Part shown: positions 50,465 to 59,392 of the stretch, piece by piece
Layout: each line of letters begins with the position of its first letter
Position numbering within the stretch: position 1 is the stretch's first letter
DNA from: Firmicutes bacterium UBA5286
Lineage (GTDB): Bacteria > Bacillota > Proteinivoracia > UBA4975
Direction of reading: 5' to 3'
Length of the DNA: 64,000 nucleotides
Assembly: GCA_002408465.1 (NCBI GenBank)
Contig: DHSM01000014.1
Span: 62,001-126,000, forward strand
Notes under the pieces: generated by a model
What the model was told of the DNA's origin: nothing
Seen by the model: only the letters and a program-made list of their open reading frames with translations
Databases searched by the model: none
Position numbers and translations under genes: made by a program

Positions 50465-51409
50465 TTGCCTAAGTATGCAGATTTTCATTGTGACACTCTG
50501 CAGAAAATCTACTTGGGTCAAGTGGATTTTTCCCGTCAAAACCAGGCTGGACATTTGGACTTGCCCCGATTGCTGGCCTCCAATTATATCTTCCAATGTT
50601 TTGCCGCTTTCTTTAATCCTGCCCTTGGTCAGGAAGCCGCCTTGCGTCACACTTTGCGCCTGCTCAATATCGCCAAGGAGCAAATTCTTTCTTTACCACA
50701 GGTATGTTGGGTAAAAGAGGCAGCAGATATTAAAGAAACTGGAGACGATAAACTGCTGGCCCTTTTGTCTATTGAAGGCGCTGATTTTGTCGGTTCGGAC
50801 TTGTTCCTCCTGGAATTAGTGCATAATATGGGCGTCAGGCTGATTACCCTCACCTGGAACGGACGGAACAGCCTGGGAGACGGGGTCCTGACCGGCGGCA
50901 ACTGCAGCGGCCTCACCGGAATCGGCAGGCGGGCAGTGAAAACCATGCAAGACCTGAACATCATCGTCGATGTCTCCCATCTGTCGGAAAAGGGTTTTTG
51001 GGATGTTAGCGCTATTGCGGCCAAACCTTTTGTGGCTTCTCATTCTAACGCCTGGGCGGTCTGCAGCCATCCCCGCAACTTGAGAGATGAGCAGATAAGA
51101 GAAATCAGCCGCAATGGGGGACTAATCGGGATGAATCTGTGTCCGCCCTTTATCGCTGAGGCCAGGGAGGGACAAAATTTACCTGCTTTAGTCAGGCATA
51201 TGAGCCATATCGCCGGGGTAGGCTCCGTTGATGTTCTATGTCTCGGCGGCGATCTGGACGGCATTGAGGAATTGCCTCAAGGGATGCAGGATGTGCGGGA
51301 TATTGCCAAGCTCCCTGACCTTATGGAGACTGCTGGCTTCTCGGCAAAGGAAATTCAGGCTGTTTGCGCCGGCAATCTCCTGAGATTTTTAAAAGAAAAT
51401 TTGGAGTGA
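50465..51409 (+). CDS. Membrane dipeptidase family (M19) metallopeptidase
   Basis: Renal-dipeptidase-type zinc enzyme of 314 residues with a TIM barrel. ADFHCDTL is the first metal motif, SIEGADFVG holds the bridging acid, and IIVDVSHLSEKG plus VASHSNAWAVCSHPRN give the further histidines. GSDFDGIE-like LGGDLDGIEELP is at the end. No signal peptide, so probably cytoplasmic, cleaving dipeptides. TTG 50465 has AAAGGGGGAT upstream. A PHP-domain gene follows in the same direction; peptide breakdown would feed the amino-acid fermentation genes downstream. Confidence 0.9.
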   Translation: MPKYADFHCDTLQKIYLGQVDFSRQNQAGHLDLPRLLASNYIFQCFAAFFNPALGQEAALRHTLRLLNIAKEQILSLPQVCWVKEAADIKETGDDKLLALLSIEGADFVGSDLFLLELVHNMGVRLITLTWNGRNSLGDGVLTGGNCSGLTGIGRRAVKTMQDLNIIVDVSHLSEKGFWDVSAIAAKPFVASHSNAWAVCSHPRNLRDEQIREISRNGGLIGMNLCPPFIAEAREGQNLPALVRHMSHIAGVGSVDVLCLGGDLDGIEELPQGMQDVRDIAKLPDLMETAGFSAKEIQAVCAGNLLRFLKENLE

Positions 51410-51415
51410 TCTCTT

Positions 51416-52225
51416 ATGGCCCTTGCTGATTTGCACCTGCATTCCACAGCTTCCGATGGTTTGCTGTCACCTGCTGAGATTGTGGCCCATGCAAAGGTTG
51501 CCAACCTTGAGGTTATTGCCCTCACAGATCATGACACTACTGCAGGGCTGAACGAGGCTCTTGCTGCCGGGGAATATCATTCTCTCCGGGTTCTTCCCGG
51601 CATTGAACTCAGCACGGATTTGGCCAAGGAGGAAATTCATATTCTGGGATACCTGCTGGATTACCGCAATCAGGAATTGCAGGAGCTGCTGGGGAAAATC
51701 AAGGGGTCCAGGGCAGAGCGCATTAAAGAAATGGTAAGCCGCCTGCGGAATTTAGGCTTTGACCTCACCTGGCAGGAAGTTACAGCTGCTGCCGGGAAGA
51801 AGGCCAGCAGCCTGGGACGCCCCCATGTAGCCCGGTTGATGGTAGAAAAGGGGTATGCCTCCTCGATAAAAGAGGTTTTTTCCCGGTGGATCGGCAGTGG
51901 CTGTGATGCTTATGTGCCCAGATACAAACTTCATCCGGCTGAAGCCATCGAAATAATCCAGCAGGCAGGAGGCCTGGCATTTTTAGCTCATCCCGGTCTG
52001 CTGGGCCAGGAGAGTCTTATCCCTCAACTGGCTGGCTGGGGTCTGGACGGCATAGAAGTCTATCATCCTGAGCACCGCTCTGCCCAAGCTAAGTCATTTT
52101 TGAAAACAGCCGAGACATTAGGATTGTATGTTTCCGGCGGTTCTGACTGTCATGGCAGCCCGGATGGAATCAAGCTGGGTGAGGCGGCAATTAGTCTTCA
52201 GGCCATACCCTGGATAAAGGACTAA
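51416..52225 (+). CDS. PHP-domain phosphoesterase
   Basis: A 269-residue PHP protein. Metal motifs ADLHLHSTASDG at the start, TDHDTT near residue 40 and GSDCHG near the end are complete. It resembles YciV/TrpH-type nucleoside 3',5'-bisphosphate or 5'-3' RNA phosphatases; the exact substrate is not clear. ATG 51416 comes 6 bases after the dipeptidase stop, with GGAGTGAT in that stop region as ribosome site. A hairpin follows. Confidence 0.87.
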   Translation: MALADLHLHSTASDGLLSPAEIVAHAKVANLEVIALTDHDTTAGLNEALAAGEYHSLRVLPGIELSTDLAKEEIHILGYLLDYRNQELQELLGKIKGSRAERIKEMVSRLRNLGFDLTWQEVTAAAGKKASSLGRPHVARLMVEKGYASSIKEVFSRWIGSGCDAYVPRYKLHPAEAIEIIQQAGGLAFLAHPGLLGQESLIPQLAGWGLDGIEVYHPEHRSAQAKSFLKTAETLGLYVSGGSDCHGSPDGIKLGEAAISLQAIPWIKD

Positions 52226-52230
52226 TTCAC

Positions 52231-52331
52231 TGGTCCAATTTCTGTATCTTTTCCTGCCTTTAGGCAGGAATTTCCCTGTACAGGGCGAATATATTATAGT
52301 AATGGCCTAATGGACCAGGACAAGTCCAATT
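52231..52331. promoter_or_regulatory. Candidate operator sites of the GntR-type regulator
   Basis: GTCCAATTT occurs twice (52233-52241, 52324-52332). TGGACCA at 52311-52317 is the exact inverse of TGGTCCA at 52231-52237 and forms TGGAC-N8-GTCCA with the second copy. A separate 12-base palindrome CCCTGTACAGGG lies at 52274-52285. A weak -10 (TATTAT, 52292-52297) lies between. Autoregulation is inferred. Confidence 0.4.
52251..52275 (+). terminator. Terminator after the PHP gene
   Basis: TTCCTGCC (52251-52258), loop TTTA, GGCAGGAA (52263-52270) and TTT. The short T-run makes it moderate. Confidence 0.65.
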
Positions 52332-52346
52332 TTCGGAGGTGAGAAG

Positions 52347-53327
52347 GTGAAACTCCAACTGCAGCGTGAGACAGGCATACCTCTCTATATTCAAGTGCAA
52401 AAATTGATTAAGGATCTTATTAAGGATGGCGTTTGGAAGCCAGGTAGCAAAATTCCCACTGAACGGAGCCTGGCGGAACAGCTTCAGGTCAGCCGCAATA
52501 CTATAAGCATGGCCTTTCGTGACTTGGAACACCAAGGCATTTTAGTCTGTCATCAGGGCCGGGGAACATTCGTAGCCGAATCTGATGAAGTGGTGCGCCT
52601 GGAGAGCCGCAAGGAGCGCCTCCTGAGAATCATTGACATCGCCATGGAAGAAGCTACCACACTGGGTTTCAGCATCGATGATTTTATGGCCATCACCCAT
52701 GTCCGCGCCCGGGAAAAGCGAGAAATATTTTCTCGGGTTAATATCGTTCTCATCGAGTGCAACCGGGAACAAGTTGAATACTTTGCAAAAGAATTGGCCC
52801 ACAGTGTTGGCGTCATCATCAATCCAATCTTGATAGGAGATTTGGAAACCAACCCCCAAATGTTTCTTGACATTATCCGCAAGGCAGATATTGTTATCAC
52901 CACTCTTTTTCATCTGCAATCAGTAAAGGAGATTGTAGGCGATGTAGGACCGGAAATTATCTCAATTGCCCTCAGCCCTTTGCTGGATTCCATTGTCCAT
53001 ATCGCCCGCATTCCCAACAGCGCTCATGTAGGCATTTTTTGCCTGTCCAGCAACTTTGCAGAAAAAATGATTGCTTCTCTGCGCAGTGCAGGCATCAACC
53101 ATTTGCAATACAGCACCTTTTTGGGATCAGCAGATAAGGAGGTTTTGCGTGAACAAATCGCCAGCGTCGACTACATCATCACTTCACCAGGCAGGAAGCA
53201 AGAACTCATGAACCACACAGGAAAGGAAGTAATTGAATTCATCTATTCACCGGACCAAGCATCTATCAACCTACTCAGGGCTACTTTAATGGAGTTCAAG
53301 CAAAAGAATCTTAAAAAGTGGGAGTGA
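52347..53327 (+). CDS. GntR-family transcriptional regulator with ligand-sensor-like domain
   Basis: Regulator of 326 residues. The winged helix at about 5-75 has the GntR pattern (GIPLYIQVQKLIKDLI, TERSLAEQLQVSRNTISMAF, GRGTFVAE). The rest looks like a two-lobed alpha/beta binding domain rather than the usual FadR or UTRA type, so the ligand is unknown. GTG 52347 follows GGAGGTGAGAA. The korD gene starts 4 bases after its stop, so it is the first gene of the kor operon and a candidate switch for amino-acid or 2-oxoacid use. Confidence 0.85.
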   Translation: MKLQLQRETGIPLYIQVQKLIKDLIKDGVWKPGSKIPTERSLAEQLQVSRNTISMAFRDLEHQGILVCHQGRGTFVAESDEVVRLESRKERLLRIIDIAMEEATTLGFSIDDFMAITHVRAREKREIFSRVNIVLIECNREQVEYFAKELAHSVGVIINPILIGDLETNPQMFLDIIRKADIVITTLFHLQSVKEIVGDVGPEIISIALSPLLDSIVHIARIPNSAHVGIFCLSSNFAEKMIASLRSAGINHLQYSTFLGSADKEVLREQIASVDYIITSPGRKQELMNHTGKEVIEFIYSPDQASINLLRATLMEFKQKNLKKWE

Positions 53328-53331
53328 CAAA

Positions 53332-53544
53332 ATGGTTAGCAAGTTTCAGGTGAGCATTCTGCCGAAATATTGCAAGGGATGCGGAATATGTGTCAGTGTC
53401 TGCCCCAAAAAGGTATTGGCCCTAGGCAAGGACGGCAAGGCCCAGGCCGTACATCCTGATCTTTGTATTGGCTGTTTAAACTGTGAATATCACTGCCCAG
53501 ATTTTGCAATTACGGTAGAGGAGGGTGGCAAAAATGGGAAATAA
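53332..53544 (+). CDS. korD: 2-oxoacid:ferredoxin oxidoreductase, ferredoxin (delta) subunit
   Basis: A 70-residue two-cluster ferredoxin. The cysteines C14, C17, C20, C24 and C45, C48, C51, C55 bind two [4Fe-4S] clusters. It passes electrons from the Kor core to free ferredoxin. It starts 4 bases after the GntR gene and overlaps korA by 11 bases, consistent with the order D-A-B-C of many clostridial Kor/Vor operons. Confidence 0.92.
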   Translation: MVSKFQVSILPKYCKGCGICVSVCPKKVLALGKDGKAQAVHPDLCIGCLNCEYHCPDFAITVEEGGKNGK

Positions 53545-54658
53545 GCGACTTGTTCAGGGCAATGAGGCATGTGTTGAAGGAGCCTTGAAAGCCGGCGCTA
53601 GGTTCTTTGCAGGCTATCCGATTACCCCTTCTACAGAAATTGCCGAATTAATGGCTGAAAAACTGCCGCTCGTTGGCGGTGTCTTTATGCAAATGGAAGA
53701 TGAAATTGCCAGTATCGCAACAATTATCGGCGCTTCCATTGCCGGCGCCAAGGCCTTGACTGCCACTAGCGGCCCAGGATTTTCGCTGATGCAGGAAAAC
53801 CTTGGCTTTGCCGCAATGACTGAGGTGCCTTTAGTAGTCGTCAATGTCACCCGGGGGGGTCCCAGCACCGGCACTCCTACCAAGGCAAGCCAGGGTGATT
53901 TTATGCAGGCCCGCTGGGGCTGTCACGGCGACCATCCGGTAATTGTGCTGGCTCCCAGCAGTGTGCAGGAGGTCTATGACCTTACTATCACTGCTTTTAA
54001 TATGGCCGAAAAGTACATGGTGCCTGTAGTGCTTCTCTATGACGAAGTCGTCGGCCATTTGCGCGAGGGAGTGAAGCTCGCCAGCTCCCAAGCGGTTATC
54101 GACAGGGAGATGCCAACAGTATCGCCTTCAGAATACCTTCCCTACGCCACCGGCGATGGCCTCATTCCTAAATTGGCGCCTTTCGGCAGCGGTTACCGCT
54201 ACCATATGTCCGGCTTAAGCCATGACGAGACCGGGTTTCCCACCAGCAATCCGGCGACCATCGAAAAACTGTTGATTCGCTTAAATGACAAAATCGAGAA
54301 AAACCGCAAGGATATCATCAAGTATAAGGCTTATGACCTGGACGATGCGCAAGTGATTTTCCTGGCATACGGTTCTCCCGTGCGCTCGGCTCTGCAGGTG
54401 CAAAAAGAGGCCAGAGCCAGGGGAGAGAAGGTCGGCCTTATCCAGTTAAAGACATTGTGGCCTTTTCCCCATGAACTGCTGGCAGATGTCTTTGCCGCAA
54501 CCAAGGCAGACTTTATCATCCCAGAACTGAGCCTGGGCCAATTGGCTGACGAAGTTTCAAAATCTGTGCCCCAGGCAAAGATAACCAGAGTAAATCGCAA
54601 TGACGGCGCCCTGATTACTCCTGCCCAGCTGGAACAGGCATTGAAGGGGGTTCTGTAA
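53534..54658 (+). CDS. korA: 2-oxoacid:ferredoxin oxidoreductase alpha subunit (2-oxoglutarate type likely)
   Basis: Alpha subunit of 374 residues (pyrimidine and domain-II/III type). LVQGNEACVEGALKAGARFF and the substrate-side GYPITPSTEIAE are typical, with GPGFSLMQENLGFA near residue 82. With KorB it decarboxylates a 2-oxoacid to an acyl-CoA. 2-Oxoglutarate is favoured by family likeness and by the nearby glutamate dehydrogenase; branched-chain 2-oxoacids cannot be excluded. ATG 53534 has GAGGGTGG upstream; GTG 53525 is the alternative. One-base overlap with korB. Confidence 0.92.
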   Translation: MGNKRLVQGNEACVEGALKAGARFFAGYPITPSTEIAELMAEKLPLVGGVFMQMEDEIASIATIIGASIAGAKALTATSGPGFSLMQENLGFAAMTEVPLVVVNVTRGGPSTGTPTKASQGDFMQARWGCHGDHPVIVLAPSSVQEVYDLTITAFNMAEKYMVPVVLLYDEVVGHLREGVKLASSQAVIDREMPTVSPSEYLPYATGDGLIPKLAPFGSGYRYHMSGLSHDETGFPTSNPATIEKLLIRLNDKIEKNRKDIIKYKAYDLDDAQVIFLAYGSPVRSALQVQKEARARGEKVGLIQLKTLWPFPHELLADVFAATKADFIIPELSLGQLADEVSKSVPQAKITRVNRNDGALITPAQLEQALKGVL

Positions 54659-55452
54659 TGAATTACAAACAAATGCTGCGTCAAAACAAAATGCCACATA
54701 TCTGGTGCCCGGGCTGTGGCCACGGCATGGTGCTAGCGGCATTTTTGCGGGCTCTGGCTCAAAAGGAACTGGATCCAAATAATGTTGCTGTTATCTCTGG
54801 CATCGGCTGCTCCTCCAGGGCATCGGGTTATTTGGACTTCAATACTCTGCATACAACCCACGGACGGGCAATTCCCTTTGCTACAGGAATTAAAATGGCA
54901 AAGCCTAATCTTAAGGTAATTGTCCTTACCGGTGACGGCGACAGCACTGCCATTGGCGGCAACCACCTTATTCATGCTGCCCGCCGCAATATCGACCTGA
55001 CGGTCATTGTCTTCAACAATAATATTTACGGCATGACCAGCGGCCAATATTCACCCCTGACTCCTCATATGAAGCTGGCTACTACAGCTCCCTACGGCAA
55101 TTTTGACTATCCCTTTGATCTTGTCAATCTGGCCAAGGGGGCAGGGGCCACCTTTGTCGCCAGGGGAGCGACTTCCCAGCCTCGGCATCTGGAAAAGCTT
55201 ATCAGCCAGGGCTTGGATCATAATGGCTTCAGTCTTGTTGAGGTGGTCACCCAATGTCCTACTTATTTCGGCCGCAAAAACAAGATGGGCTCTCCAGTAG
55301 ATATGTTGCAGTGGCAGAGAGAAAACACTTCAACTTCAGGCAAGGAAGGCACTATTCCCCTGGGAGTCTTTGTCCAGGAAGAAAGGCCTGAATATGGCGC
55401 AAATTATCTTCAGCTTGTAAAAACTGTGGCGGAGGGGAAAAGCGGTGAATAA
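54658..55452 (+). CDS. korB: 2-oxoacid:ferredoxin oxidoreductase beta (TPP) subunit
   Basis: Beta subunit of 264 residues that binds thiamine diphosphate. PHIWCPGCGHGMVLAAFLRA near residue 13, GIGCSSRASGY and the TPP motif LTGDGDSTAIGGNHLIHAARR near 95-115 are present. The NNNIYGMTSGQ loop follows. It shares one base with korA and overlaps korC by 8 bases. No own iron-sulfur ligands beyond the N-terminal CPGC pair. Confidence 0.94.
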   Translation: MNYKQMLRQNKMPHIWCPGCGHGMVLAAFLRALAQKELDPNNVAVISGIGCSSRASGYLDFNTLHTTHGRAIPFATGIKMAKPNLKVIVLTGDGDSTAIGGNHLIHAARRNIDLTVIVFNNNIYGMTSGQYSPLTPHMKLATTAPYGNFDYPFDLVNLAKGAGATFVARGATSQPRHLEKLISQGLDHNGFSLVEVVTQCPTYFGRKNKMGSPVDMLQWQRENTSTSGKEGTIPLGVFVQEERPEYGANYLQLVKTVAEGKSGE

Positions 55453-55990
55453 GAACTGGGAACTGATTATCAGCGGCTCAGGCGGACAGGGGGCCATTTT
55501 GGCCGGAATCATTTTTGCAGAAGCCGCCCTAGCCAACGGCTATAATGTCATTCAGACACAAAGCTACGGTCCCGAAGCCAGAGGTGGAGCCAGCCGGTCG
55601 GAGGTCATGATTTCTCATGAGGAACTGGCTTATCCCAAGGTGCAAGCCTGCAATCTGATGGTGGCAATGACTCAAGAGTCTTTGGATAAGTATGCCGACA
55701 TGCTGGCTGACGACGGGGTTCTTCTCACTGACCAGGATATTGACGCTTCTGCTCTCAAGAAGAGCATCAGGGTGTACAAGGCCCCGATTTTCGCCACTGT
55801 GGAAAAGCTGCAAAAGCCAATGGTAGCCAATATTCTTGTCCTGGGCATACTCAATACCATTTCCGGCATAGTCAAACCCGAAAATCTCAGCGCTGCTATC
55901 CAGGCCCGGGTGCCCGCAGCCACGATTAGTATTAATCTCAAGGCCCTGGAAGAAGGAATCCAAATCGGCAAAAAACTGGTCAATGCCTAA
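55445..55990 (+). CDS. korC: 2-oxoacid:ferredoxin oxidoreductase gamma subunit
   Basis: Gamma subunit of 181 residues (CoA-binding side of the complex). LIISGSGGQGAILAGIIFAEAA at the start and QSYGPEARGGASRSEVMIS near residue 37 are family marks. GTG start lies in korB with GGAGGGG upstream. It completes the four-subunit enzyme KorDABC. glutamate dehydrogenase follows after 36 bases. Confidence 0.94.
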   Translation: MNKNWELIISGSGGQGAILAGIIFAEAALANGYNVIQTQSYGPEARGGASRSEVMISHEELAYPKVQACNLMVAMTQESLDKYADMLADDGVLLTDQDIDASALKKSIRVYKAPIFATVEKLQKPMVANILVLGILNTISGIVKPENLSAAIQARVPAATISINLKALEEGIQIGKKLVNA

Positions 55991-56026
55991 ACAGGGCATG
56001 ATTAGATAAAGGGGAGGAAAATTAAT

Positions 56027-57292
56027 ATGTCAGAGAATCTAAATATGTTTCTTATGGCCCAAAAGCAGATTAAGGATGCCTGTGACAAACTGAAGTGCAA
56101 GCCTGCTGTCTATGAAATCCTCAAGCAGCCTGCCCGTGTTCTCGAAGTATCTTTTCCAGTGAAAATGGATGACGGCTCAATCAAGATCTTTACCGGCTAT
56201 CGCTCTCAGCACAACGATGCGTTAGGACCGGCAAAGGGAGGACTTAGATTCAGTCCCACGCTGACCTTGGATGAAACCAAGGCCCTGTCCATGTGGATGA
56301 CTTTCAAGGGCGCCATTGTCGGACTGCCTTATGGCGGCGGCAAAGGCGGAGTTGCCTGTAACCCCAGAGAACTTTCCCTGCGTGAAAAAGAAGAAGTCAC
56401 TCGCGCTTATATCCGCGCCATTGCCCCCCTCATTGGTCCCCAGATGGACATTCCCGCTCCTGATGTGGCCACCAATGCTCAAGTCATGGGCTGGGTCATG
56501 GATGAATATAGCAAACTCCAGGGCTTCAACAATTTTGGCGTCGTCACCGGTAAGCCAGTGATAATCGGCGGTTCCCAGGGCCGCACCCAGGCTACCGCCA
56601 TGGGCTGCTGCCTTGTCATTCGTGCGGCTGCCCGCAAACTGGGCATCGAATTCAAGGGCGCCCGCATTGCCGTCCAAGGCTTTGGCAATGCCGGCAGCAA
56701 CCTGACCACCATCCTCCACGACATGGGGGCCAAGATCATTGCTGTTACCGACATTAAGGGCGGCCTTTATCACCCGGACGGCCTCAATCCATATACCCTT
56801 GTAAAAGAGAATGACCTCCTGAAACAAAAAACCGATGCCGGCATTATTGATTACCCTGGGGCAAAAGTCATCAGCAACGAAGAACTCTTTGCCATGGAAT
56901 GCGACATCCTCATCCCTGCGGCTATTGAAAACCAGATTACCGGCCAAAACGCCGGCAATGTCAAGGCAAAGATTCTGGCTGAAGCCGCCAATGGGCCTAC
57001 CACTCCTGAGGGCAATGAGATCATCAAAACCAAGAACATTTTCGTATTGCCGGACGTTCTGGCCAGCGCCGGCGGCGTCACTGTCTCCTATTTTGAATGG
57101 GTCCAAAACCTGCAAAGCTACTATTGGACCAAGGAAGAAGTGTACCAGCGCCTGGAGCAGAAGATGATCGCTGCTTTTGAAAACGTATACAATATTAGTC
57201 AGAAATACTCTGTAGACATGCGTTCTGCAGCCTACATGGTCGGCATCAAGCAGCTGGCTGATGCTATGGAAGCCAGAGGCTGGCTAAGTTAA
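56027..57292 (+). CDS. gdhA: Glutamate dehydrogenase (NAD(P)-dependent, hexameric type)
   Basis: Enzyme of 421 residues of the Glu/Leu/Phe/Val dehydrogenase family. GPAKGGLRFSPT and LPYGGGKGGVACNP (catalytic lysine) are in the substrate domain; the Rossmann motif VQGFGNAGSNL is near residue 215 and NGPTTPEGNEI near 330. Substrate residues fit glutamate better than leucine, but this is by pattern only. GGGGAGGAAAA precedes the ATG. Placed between kor and mutase genes, it most likely oxidises glutamate to 2-oxoglutarate in catabolism. Confidence 0.92.
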   Translation: MSENLNMFLMAQKQIKDACDKLKCKPAVYEILKQPARVLEVSFPVKMDDGSIKIFTGYRSQHNDALGPAKGGLRFSPTLTLDETKALSMWMTFKGAIVGLPYGGGKGGVACNPRELSLREKEEVTRAYIRAIAPLIGPQMDIPAPDVATNAQVMGWVMDEYSKLQGFNNFGVVTGKPVIIGGSQGRTQATAMGCCLVIRAAARKLGIEFKGARIAVQGFGNAGSNLTTILHDMGAKIIAVTDIKGGLYHPDGLNPYTLVKENDLLKQKTDAGIIDYPGAKVISNEELFAMECDILIPAAIENQITGQNAGNVKAKILAEAANGPTTPEGNEIIKTKNIFVLPDVLASAGGVTVSYFEWVQNLQSYYWTKEEVYQRLEQKMIAAFENVYNISQKYSVDMRSAAYMVGIKQLADAMEARGWLS

Positions 57293-57327
57293 GGAGCAAC
57301 GGAATCCATTTATCGGAGGTGACTAAT

Positions 57328-58977
57328 TTGCAAGACAAGCAGGAAAGACTTGCCCTGTGGCAAAAGGGGCTGGACAAAGCCAAGGCGAGATTTCCCGAAC
57401 GCAAGGACAAATTTGAGACCAGCTCGGAAATCCCTTTGCAGACTGTGTACACAGCCTTGGATAGACCAGAGGCAGATGACTTTGCCCTGCCCGGGGAATT
57501 CCCCTTTACCCGCGGGGTGCAGCGCAACATGTACAGGGGCAGGCTATGGACCATGCGTCAGTACGCCGGCTTTGCCAGCGCTCAGGAGTCAAACGAACGC
57601 TATAAGTATTTGCTTTCCCAGGGGCAGACGGGCTTAAGCGTCGCCTTTGACCTGCCCACCCAAATCGGTCTGGATTCAGACCATCCCCTGTCTGAAGGGG
57701 AAGTGGGGAAAGTAGGAGTGGCCATTGACTCTCTGGCGGATATGGAAATCCTGTTCTCAGATATTCCCCTGGACAAGGTAAGCACATCGATGACCATCAA
57801 TGCCCCTGCCATTGTCCTCCTGGCCATGTACCTGGCAGTGGCAGAGAAACAGGGGGTCGATTGGGCCAAGCTTAAAGGGACAATTCAAAACGACATTTTA
57901 AAGGAATATGTGGCCAGGGGAACCTATATCTTCCCCCCAGAGCCCTCCCTGAAGATCATTACTGATATTTTTGCTTTTTGCGCCGAGAAAGTTCCCAACT
58001 GGAATACCATCAGCATCAGCGGCTACCATATTCGTGAAGCCGGGGCCACAGCGGTTCAGGAAGTCGCCTTTACCCTGGCCGACGCCATCTGCTATGTGGA
58101 AACTGCCGTTGCCGCTGGGCTGCAAGTTGATGATTTTGCCCCCAGACTGTCCTTCTTCTTTAACGCCCATTCCAACCTCTTTGAAGAGGTGGCCAAATTC
58201 AGGGCGGCGCGCAAACTATGGGCAGAAATCATGAGCAAGCGGTTTGGGGCAAAAGCGCCCAAATCTCTGCTCCTGCGCTTCCACACCCAGACGGCAGGCT
58301 CAACACTGACAGCCCAGCAGCCTGACAATAACGTAGTCCGGGTAGCCTTGCAGGCTTTGTCAGCGGTGCTTGGAGGCACCCAGTCCCTGCACACTAACTC
58401 CCGGGATGAGGCGATGGCATTGCCCAGCGAGGATTCGGTGCGCATTGCCCTGAGGACCCAGCAGATTATCGCCCATGAAACTGGCGCTGCTGATGTGGTT
58501 GATCCCTTGGGAGGGAGTTACTATATCGAAAACCTTACTGCTCAGATAGAAGACCGGGTCAAAGAAATGCTGGCCAAAATCGATGAGCTGGGAGGAGCGG
58601 TGGCTGCCATCAACTCAGGCTTCATTCAGCGCCAGATTCAGGACAGCGCTTATAAATACCAGCTGGATGTGGAGACCAAAGATCAAATTATTGTCGGCGT
58701 CAATCAATTCACCGTGGAAGATGAATCCCAGCCAGAATTGCTTCGGGTTGATCCCGCAGTTGGCATTGAGCAGCAGCAGCGCCTGACAGAACTTAAAGGC
58801 CAGCGCAATGCCCAGGCAGTCGAGCAGACATTGGCTACCGTCCGCCAGGCGGCAGAAAAGGGAGACAATCTTTTCCCGCCGGTCCTGGATGCCGTAAGGG
58901 CTTATGCTTCGTTAGGAGAAATCTGCGGCGTCCTCCGGGAAGTGTACGGCGAATATCAGGCAAAAGACTTAGTCTAA
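57328..58977 (+). CDS. Methylmalonyl-CoA mutase large (catalytic) subunit
   Basis: Catalytic TIM-barrel chain of 549 residues, without the C-terminal cobalamin domain. TRGVQRNMYRGRLWTMRQYAGF near residue 62 and the substrate block FDLPTQIGLDSDHPL are typical, with SISGYHIREAGATAVQE and RFHTQTAGSTLTAQQPDNN later. It interconverts succinyl-CoA and (R)-methylmalonyl-CoA. TTG 57328 is preferred, 5 bases after GGAGGTGA; GTG 57319 lies inside that site. The B12-binding subunit follows 13 bases on. Isobutyryl-CoA mutase is a less likely alternative because the epimerase and decarboxylase are next door. Confidence 0.92.
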   Translation: MQDKQERLALWQKGLDKAKARFPERKDKFETSSEIPLQTVYTALDRPEADDFALPGEFPFTRGVQRNMYRGRLWTMRQYAGFASAQESNERYKYLLSQGQTGLSVAFDLPTQIGLDSDHPLSEGEVGKVGVAIDSLADMEILFSDIPLDKVSTSMTINAPAIVLLAMYLAVAEKQGVDWAKLKGTIQNDILKEYVARGTYIFPPEPSLKIITDIFAFCAEKVPNWNTISISGYHIREAGATAVQEVAFTLADAICYVETAVAAGLQVDDFAPRLSFFFNAHSNLFEEVAKFRAARKLWAEIMSKRFGAKAPKSLLLRFHTQTAGSTLTAQQPDNNVVRVALQALSAVLGGTQSLHTNSRDEAMALPSEDSVRIALRTQQIIAHETGAADVVDPLGGSYYIENLTAQIEDRVKEMLAKIDELGGAVAAINSGFIQRQIQDSAYKYQLDVETKDQIIVGVNQFTVEDESQPELLRVDPAVGIEQQQRLTELKGQRNAQAVEQTLATVRQAAEKGDNLFPPVLDAVRAYASLGEICGVLREVYGEYQAKDLV

Positions 58978-58990
58978 AGGAGGCGATTCT

Positions 58991-59392
58991 ATGGCGCCCA
59001 TCAGAGTTCTCATGGCAAAACCCGGCTTGGACGGCCACGACCGGGGTGCGAAAGTTGTGTCCCGGGCATTAAGGGATGCTGGCATGGAAGTAATTTATAC
59101 CGGTTTACGCCAGTCCCCGGACCAAATAGTGCAAGCAGCCATTCAGGAAGATGTGGATTTCGTTGGCCTAAGCTGCCTTTCCGGCGCTCACAACTCCCTG
59201 TTCCCCAAGGTAGTGGAATTGTTAAAGGAAAGGGGAGCAGGAGAAATCGCCGTCTTTGGCGGCGGGGTAATCCCCGAGGCCGATATCCCCGGCTTGCGGG
59301 CTGCAGGCATCGAGGCTGTGTTTACGCCAGGCACTTCCCTGGAGGAAATAGTATCATTTATCAGGGAAAGAGTGAAAAAGGATCATGCCTAG
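58991..59392 (+). CDS. Methylmalonyl-CoA mutase cobalamin-binding subunit
   Basis: Stand-alone B12 domain of 133 residues. The base-off motif D-x-H-x-x-G is present as D14-G-H16-D-R-G, H16 being the lower cobalt ligand; SCLSGAHNSL and GGGVIPEAD line the corrin pocket. AAAGGAGGCG precedes the ATG. It overlaps meaB by 8 bases. Splitting of the mutase into two chains is common in Clostridia and archaea. Confidence 0.94.
   Translation: MAPIRVLMAKPGLDGHDRGAKVVSRALRDAGMEVIYTGLRQSPDQIVQAAIQEDVDFVGLSCLSGAHNSLFPKVVELLKERGAGEIAVFGGGVIPEADIPGLRAAGIEAVFTPGTSLEEIVSFIRERVKKDHA

Noticed and set aside
56222..57115. Open minus-strand frame of 297 codons opposite glutamate dehydrogenase
   Set aside because: Mirror of a strongly conserved gene; no ribosome site and no recognisable protein motif.
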